The notes under the pieces were generated by a model. It ran no database searches. It was not told where the DNA came from and saw nothing but the letters and a program-made list of their open reading frames with translations. DNA of 15,806 nt from an uncultured Eubacteriales bacterium. Lineage in GTDB: Bacteria; Bacillota_A; Clostridia; Christensenellales; Aristaeellaceae. The stretch spans positions 1-15,806 of the forward strand of contig CADBLV010000068.1 of assembly GCA_902795555.1 (NCBI GenBank), written 5' to 3'. The position numbers and the translations under genes were made by a program. Within the stretch, counting starts at the first letter, position 1; every line of letters starts with the position of its first letter. Of this stretch, positions 12,000-15,806 are shown piece by piece.

Positions 12000-12959
12000 T
12001 TACCCTTCCCCTTTCAGCCTTGCGATTTCCCGCTCAATCTGTTCCCTGCTGACATAATTCAGCGGAGAAAACCGGCCATTCAGCGCTTTTTGCAGCTTTT
12101 CAACGGCAGCCTGGCGATCCCCGGCTTCCTCGTCATACCGGCTGAGGAAATAAAGCGTGTCAATCTGACCTTCCTTGATGCCGATGGCCTTGTCAAAATA
12201 AGGTCTGGCCGCTTCTTTGTCTCCCTTCACCCGATACAGGAACTGGCCCATGTTATCCAGGCAGATCGGATCCTCATCGTCATATTCAACGGCCTTCAGC
12301 AGGAATTCCTCCGCCCGCTTCTCGCCTTCCGTCCAGGCTTCCTCCGGGCTCAGACATTTTTCGATCGGCTCGTCCGGCGTTTCACGCTCCTCCGCTTCCC
12401 CGGCCGCTGCTACGGCTGTTGCCGCCGCGTCACCTGCTGCTGCGTCGTCGGCTGCTGTGTCGTTAGCCGCCGCATCGCCGGCTGTCGTGCCATCTGCCGC
12501 CGTATCACCGGCTTCCGTGTCTGCCCCGGGCTCCCCGTCCGGCCGGGCCGCTGTCATCGCGGCAAAATCCGGCCTGTTGGCCCGGTCATACTTTTCCACA
12601 TAAAGGTATCCCAGGGTCTGATAGAGCAATCCGTTCTGCGTCTTGCGAAACTGCTGCTCCAGGGTCTGGATGCCCTTGTCCATGTTCCCCAGACGGAAGC
12701 AGCACACGGCATAATCCACCAGCAGATTGGTCCGCTGATCCTGTGTCATTCCCGGGGCCTTCTGATGCTTCACCAGAAAATCCTTGGCTTTTTGATATTG
12801 TCCGTCACGGATGATCAGCAGGGCATAGGCCAGAACATATCTTGGATCGTTCAGCCCTTCCGCGAAACATTCCTCATACAGCCGGATCGCTTCCGCCTCG
12901 CTGCCGCTTTTCTGCATCCGGTAGGCTTTGTTGGCTTTGATACCCGTCATAAAACCCAT
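12000..12959 (-). CDS. TPR-type repeat protein with Ala/Asp-rich linker
   Basis: This 319-residue soluble protein has no signal peptide or membrane segment. Residues about 20-125 form helical tetratricopeptide-like pairs (AIRLYEECFAEG, QYQKAKDFLVKHQ, NMDKGIQTLEQQF). A low-complexity linker (about 140-187) follows, and more TPR-like units occur at about 213-300 (RAEEFLLKAVEYDDEDP, EAARPYFDKAIGI, QAAVEKLQKALNG). TPRs mediate protein binding; the partner is unknown. The start ATG at 12959 is used because the GGAG at 12967-12970 is 7 bases upstream; the earlier ATG at 12965 is only one base from that site. The gene starts 30 bases after mrfB and ends one base before lepB, so a role linked to the signal peptidase or the membrane is possible but unproven. 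Confidence 0.82.
   Translation of the reverse strand: MGFMTGIKANKAYRMQKSGSEAEAIRLYEECFAEGLNDPRYVLAYALLIIRDGQYQKAKDFLVKHQKAPGMTQDQRTNLLVDYAVCCFRLGNMDKGIQTLEQQFRKTQNGLLYQTLGYLYVEKYDRANRPDFAAMTAARPDGEPGADTEAGDTAADGTTAGDAAANDTAADDAAAGDAAATAVAAAGEAEERETPDEPIEKCLSPEEAWTEGEKRAEEFLLKAVEYDDEDPICLDNMGQFLYRVKGDKEAARPYFDKAIGIKEGQIDTLYFLSRYDEEAGDRQAAVEKLQKALNGRFSPLNYVSREQIEREIARLKGEG
12420..12509 (-). repeat. Six tandem 15-bp units coding a pentapeptide repeat
   Basis: Within the TPR gene the minus strand encodes GDTAA, DGTTA, GDAAA, NDTAA, DDAAA and GDAAA, so each 15-base unit gives roughly (G/N/D)-D-(A/T)-A-A. Units differ mainly at third positions and at the first residue. It forms a flexible acidic linker between two TPR blocks and is a likely site of copy-number variation between strains. 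Confidence 0.75.
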
Positions 12960-12966
12960 GGTCATG

Positions 12967-12974
12967 CTCCTTTT
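12967..12974 (-). promoter_or_regulatory. Ribosome-binding site deciding the TPR gene start
   Basis: AAAAGGAG on the minus strand ends one base before ATG 12965 and 7 bases before ATG 12959. Normal spacing selects the second ATG. Confidence 0.68.
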
Positions 12975-12989
12975 GCCTTCGATTTCAGT

Positions 12990-14135
12990 TTACCGTTTAT
13001 TGTCCAGCTTCCTTCTCAGGCGCTGATAACGGTATTGTACCTCATTTTTCTTCTCTTGTACAGAAGCAGGCCGCAGGGAAGCTTCACTCAGCAGGGCCAT
13101 CGCCTGTTCGGTCAGACGAAGGGCTGCCTCGGGATTCCGCCGCACATGCTCCTCATATTTGGCCAGCTCAATGTATGGATCCGCTCCGCCCTGACGGCGG
13201 GCGATCATCTCGCGCCAGATCCGGGCCGCTTCCTCCCGTTCGCCGCCGCGCCGATAGCTGGCCGCCAGCGCCCGGGACGCCTCCTCCGCCATGCTGCCGG
13301 TTCGGGCCAGTGTGTAGCACCGCCTGGCCGGGCCGGTGTGGCTGACGCGTTCCAGGGCCCGGCCCATAGAATAAACATCCTCCGGAAAAGCGATCTTTTC
13401 CGGATGCAGATACAGATCCGCCATATGATTCAAAAGCACACAGAGGGAGGCGATATCCTGCGCGTTGTGCGCGAGCACATCCTGCAGAAGGGCTTCCTGC
13501 TTCGTTTTCAGATACGCAAAATACCGCTGAGGCACCTCGCTGCCCGGAAGATCATCTGTCCGCGGCTTTCCGAGCACCACTTCCTCCAGTCGGCCCAGGT
13601 TGCACCGGCCCAGCCGCAGCTTCCACAGCCTGCGGCACAGATGCAGAAGATCCAGATGCGGCAGATCCAGGCATGCCTGATCCATGCGGTTCATGCGAAA
13701 CCGTGATTCCAACAGGGGAACATCAAAGGTGGCGCCGTTAAACGTACACAGGGCGTCGAATTTTCCCAGCCCCGCCGCCACATGGCGCAGAAGAAACGGC
13801 TCCTCCGGATAATCACGCATCAGAAACTGATGCACCTCAAATCCCACGTCTGTCAGATATCCCATTCCCACCAGGAAAGCAACGCTGCCGCTGCCGCCCA
13901 GCCCCGTGGTTTCCGTATCCAGATACAGAATGCGCCGCGGGTCCAGATTCACAGGAATCTCCTTTTCCGTCATCAGGGAAAGGGTTCCCCCTGTCAGTTC
14001 CAGGGCTCCCGGAAACTCCGCCAGCGGCCGGGTCACCGCCAGATGCCTGCAGTCCCGTTCTTCCGTCTGCCCCCCCGCCTCGGCCTGCCTGTTCACCGGG
14101 CCGCCTACGGCCCGCAGCTTATCCCGCAGGTTCAT
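12990..14135 (-). CDS. mrfB: RNase H-like 3'-5' exonuclease, MrfB/YprB family
   Basis: This 381-residue protein has a DEDD-type nuclease core. It carries YLDTETTGLGGSGSVAF (71-87) with D73 and E75, TFNGATFDVP (131-140) with D138, and LAHNAQDIASL (221-231) with D227. The C-terminal third (about 265-350) is helical and TPR-like (RALAASYRRGGEREEAARIW, then ADPYIELAKYEEH). In Bacillus subtilis YprB was renamed MrfB and works with the MrfA helicase in a nucleotide-excision pathway for mitomycin C lesions that is independent of UvrABC. The ATG at 14135 overlaps the mrfA stop as ATGA, which fixes the start and implies coupled synthesis. An in-frame extension to 14237 lies inside mrfA and is not needed. 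Family and pairing are sure; lesion specificity is taken from the Bacillus protein. Confidence 0.92.
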   Translation of the reverse strand: MNLRDKLRAVGGPVNRQAEAGGQTEERDCRHLAVTRPLAEFPGALELTGGTLSLMTEKEIPVNLDPRRILYLDTETTGLGGSGSVAFLVGMGYLTDVGFEVHQFLMRDYPEEPFLLRHVAAGLGKFDALCTFNGATFDVPLLESRFRMNRMDQACLDLPHLDLLHLCRRLWKLRLGRCNLGRLEEVVLGKPRTDDLPGSEVPQRYFAYLKTKQEALLQDVLAHNAQDIASLCVLLNHMADLYLHPEKIAFPEDVYSMGRALERVSHTGPARRCYTLARTGSMAEEASRALAASYRRGGEREEAARIWREMIARRQGGADPYIELAKYEEHVRRNPEAALRLTEQAMALLSEASLRPASVQEKKNEVQYRYQRLRRKLDNKR

Positions 14136-15806
14136 CGGGTCAGCTCCCGCAGGATCCGGATGGCCGTTTTCTTGCCGTCCTCCCCGATTTCTCCCACCGG
14201 GCCCACGCAGGACGGACAGCCGTATTCGCACGGGCAATCCGCCGCCACCTGCAGCGCTTTCTGCAAAAGCACTTCCCGCATGCCAAAGGCCTTCCGGGAC
14301 AGACCGATTCCGCCGGGGCAGTTGTCATACAGGAAGATCGTCGGATGATCCGTGATCGGGCTTTTCACCTGATATACCACGGCGATATCCGTCGGCGCGC
14401 ACATCAGATAGAGCGGACAGACGATCCGCAGCAGGTTGGCAATGCCCATCATGCCGTTTTTCAGCGTGTCGCTGGGAAAAGCGGAAACCAGATCCTCCGG
14501 CAACGTCCACCACATGGATTCCGTGTGCATGTCTGTCTCCGGCAGCCGCACATGCCCAAACCCCAGGGTTTCATGGGTGTCAAACCGAATCTTCTTAAAC
14601 ATGGTCACCAAAGCGGTCACCTTGATCTCTCCCAGCGCCGCCACACCGCCCCGGGCGGGCTGTTCTTCTTTTTCGATATCCAGAAGGCTAAGGCTGATGT
14701 TCAGGTCCGCGTCGGTATAGTATCCCACATCCACACTGCGAATGAAGGCCTTGCAGGCGTCAAAGTCCAGCTTTTCCACCTGAAACTGACGTCCCTCATG
14801 CATATAAATCGCGTTTTCGTGCAGCAGCATCGGCGCGGTAAACCGGTCCATCTCCCCCACGACCCGATGTCTGGCGGGGTCTGTGATATCGATGATGATA
14901 AAATTCTCCGATGCCGCGGAGCGAAGAGAAATCTCGCTGGCGGGAAAATCCTCTGCCGACCAGTGATATCGTCCTTCCACATGATGCAGAATCCCAGCGT
15001 CCGAGAGATATTCCAGCAGCTCCTCCGTTCCCGGTGCGTTTCCGAAGGAATCATGATCCTCAAAGGGCAGTTCGAAGGCCGCGCACTTGAAATGGCTCAG
15101 CAGGATATACAGGTTGTCAGGATTCAGCAGGGCGTTTTCCGGGCTTTTGGTCAGAAAATAATCCGGATGGTTCACAATATACTGATCGATGGCCGCGGAA
15201 GAGGCCACGAAAAAAACAAGGCTGACGCTCTGACGGCGACCCGCCCGCCCGGCCTGCTGCCAGGCGCTGGCAATCGTCCCGGGATATCCGCACATGACGC
15301 AGGCGTCCAGCGCGCCGATATCAATTCCCAGTTCCAGCGCGTTGGTAGAAACCACCGCGTCCACCTCGCCCCGGCGAAGGCCTCTTTCAATCTCCCGGCG
15401 TTCCCCGGGCAGATAGCCGCCCCGATAGCCCCGAACTCTTCCGGCATTGCCCAGCGGATCCCGCACCATATCCTTCAGATATCGGGTCAGCACCTCCACC
15501 GTCAGCCGGGAGCGGGCAAAGGTGATCGCCTGGATTCCGTTCTTGAGCAGCATGCCGCTGATTGACCGGGTAATCGGGATCGCGCCCTGGCGGATCCCCA
15601 GCTGCCGGTTTACCACCGGCGGGTTATAGAACACAAAGTGCCGCTCTCCCATAGGGGCGCCGTTCTCGTCCACCAGCGTGACCGGCCGGCCGATCAGCGT
15701 TTCCGCCAGCTCCTGCGGGTTGGTGATGGTCGCGCTGCAGAGGATGAACCGCGGGCGGCTGCCGTAGAATTCGCACAGGCGCAGCAGCCGGCGCAGCACG
15801 TTCGCC
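14132..15806 (-). CDS. mrfA: DEAD/DEAH-box helicase with DUF1998, MrfA/YprA family (5' end missing)
   Basis: About 557 C-terminal codons are visible; the family is about 750 residues, so the N-terminal ATP-binding motifs (Walker A and DEAH) lie beyond the window edge. Seen are motif III in FILCSATITNP, helicase motifs V (STNALELGIDIGALD) and VI (AWQQAGRAGRRQ), and a C-terminal DUF1998 domain ending in four cysteines, CPCEYGCPSC, which in MrfA bind zinc. The frame stays open to the last base (ANVLRRLLRLCEFYG at the edge, typical of this helicase), so the ATG/GTG at 15799 is internal. MrfA translocates 3'-5' on DNA and with MrfB removes mitomycin-type damage. It is the first visible gene of an operon continuing through mrfB, the TPR gene and lepB. 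Confidence 0.94.
   Translation of the reverse strand, partial: ANVLRRLLRLCEFYGSRPRFILCSATITNPQELAETLIGRPVTLVDENGAPMGERHFVFYNPPVVNRQLGIRQGAIPITRSISGMLLKNGIQAITFARSRLTVEVLTRYLKDMVRDPLGNAGRVRGYRGGYLPGERREIERGLRRGEVDAVVSTNALELGIDIGALDACVMCGYPGTIASAWQQAGRAGRRQSVSLVFFVASSAAIDQYIVNHPDYFLTKSPENALLNPDNLYILLSHFKCAAFELPFEDHDSFGNAPGTEELLEYLSDAGILHHVEGRYHWSAEDFPASEISLRSAASENFIIIDITDPARHRVVGEMDRFTAPMLLHENAIYMHEGRQFQVEKLDFDACKAFIRSVDVGYYTDADLNISLSLLDIEKEEQPARGGVAALGEIKVTALVTMFKKIRFDTHETLGFGHVRLPETDMHTESMWWTLPEDLVSAFPSDTLKNGMMGIANLLRIVCPLYLMCAPTDIAVVYQVKSPITDHPTIFLYDNCPGGIGLSRKAFGMREVLLQKALQVAADCPCEYGCPSCVGPVGEIGEDGKKTAIRILRELTR

Noticed and set aside
12399..12542. Short periodic repeats that might suggest a CRISPR array
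   Set aside because: The period is 15 bases with no spacers, and it lies inside an open reading frame as a coding pentapeptide repeat.
12090..13706. Plus-strand open frame of 538 codons opposite the TPR and mrfB genes
   Set aside because: It crosses the junction of two well-supported minus-strand genes, is rich in His/Gln/Arg/Pro as expected of an antisense frame, and shows no motif.
14345..15565. Plus-strand open frame of 406 codons opposite mrfA
   Set aside because: It is a shadow of the helicase coding sequence, whose motifs V and VI and Cys4 cluster are clear on the minus strand.

Overview
The window looks like a chromosomal segment of a low-to-mid GC Bacillota, most likely a gut or rumen Clostridia lineage. 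The evidence is strong Shine-Dalgarno sites (GGAGG, AAGGAGG), consensus sigma-A promoters, frequent TTG and GTG starts, a mrfA-mrfB (yprA-yprB) pair, a Firmicute-type signal peptidase I, and several protein families I recall as common in Lachnospiraceae and Oscillospiraceae. No rRNA, tRNA, transposase, integrase or CRISPR array was seen.

Layout. (1) 1-1213, + strand: a strong promoter, a transcribed leader made of a CCGGAA array with 10-13 base spacing, then a stand-alone ATP-pyrophosphatase subunit of GMP synthase without its glutaminase domain. (2) 1371-7277, - strand: eight co-directional genes. In transcription order they are an XRE repressor, an ImmA/IrrE metalloprotease, a GNAT-nitroreductase fusion, a GNAT, another GNAT, a GNAT-AadA-type nucleotidyltransferase fusion, a small protein-kinase-fold enzyme, and a GNAT. 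This gives five acetyltransferase domains plus nucleotidyl-transfer, phosphotransfer and flavin-reductase folds in about 6 kb, headed by a protease/repressor pair of the kind that controls inducible elements. (3) 7278-7668: a divergent regulatory region with a promoter and operator-like palindromes for the XRE gene and repeats around a consensus promoter for the next gene. (4) 7669-8079, +: a short peptide-deformylase-family protein lacking the usual motif-1 glutamine. (5) 8255-10833, +: a complete metal-efflux operon with promoter, 18-bp palindromic operator, an HMA-domain metallochaperone, a CPC-type P1B ATPase and an ArsR/CadC-type sensor with a His-rich N-terminus. (6) 10834-15806, -: convergent to the metal operon, a tightly packed transcription unit mrfA (5' end outside the window), mrfB, a TPR protein with an Ala/Asp pentapeptide repeat, and lepB, followed by decayed echoes of the lepB 3' end.

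How the parts work together. The metal operon is self-contained: the ArsR protein probably releases the palindrome at the transcription start when Cd/Zn/Pb binds, and the HMA protein hands metal to the ATPase. mrfA and mrfB overlap by ATGA and should form the helicase-exonuclease pair for repair of mitomycin-type DNA damage. The GNAT-rich block is the most unusual part. Its biochemical classes are those of aminoglycoside-modifying enzymes (acetyl-, nucleotidyl- and phosphotransferase), two of its genes are domain fusions, and the XRE-ImmA pair suggests inducible control. That functional link is an inference. The block could equally be a chance accumulation of acetyltransferase genes, which are abundant in these bacteria.
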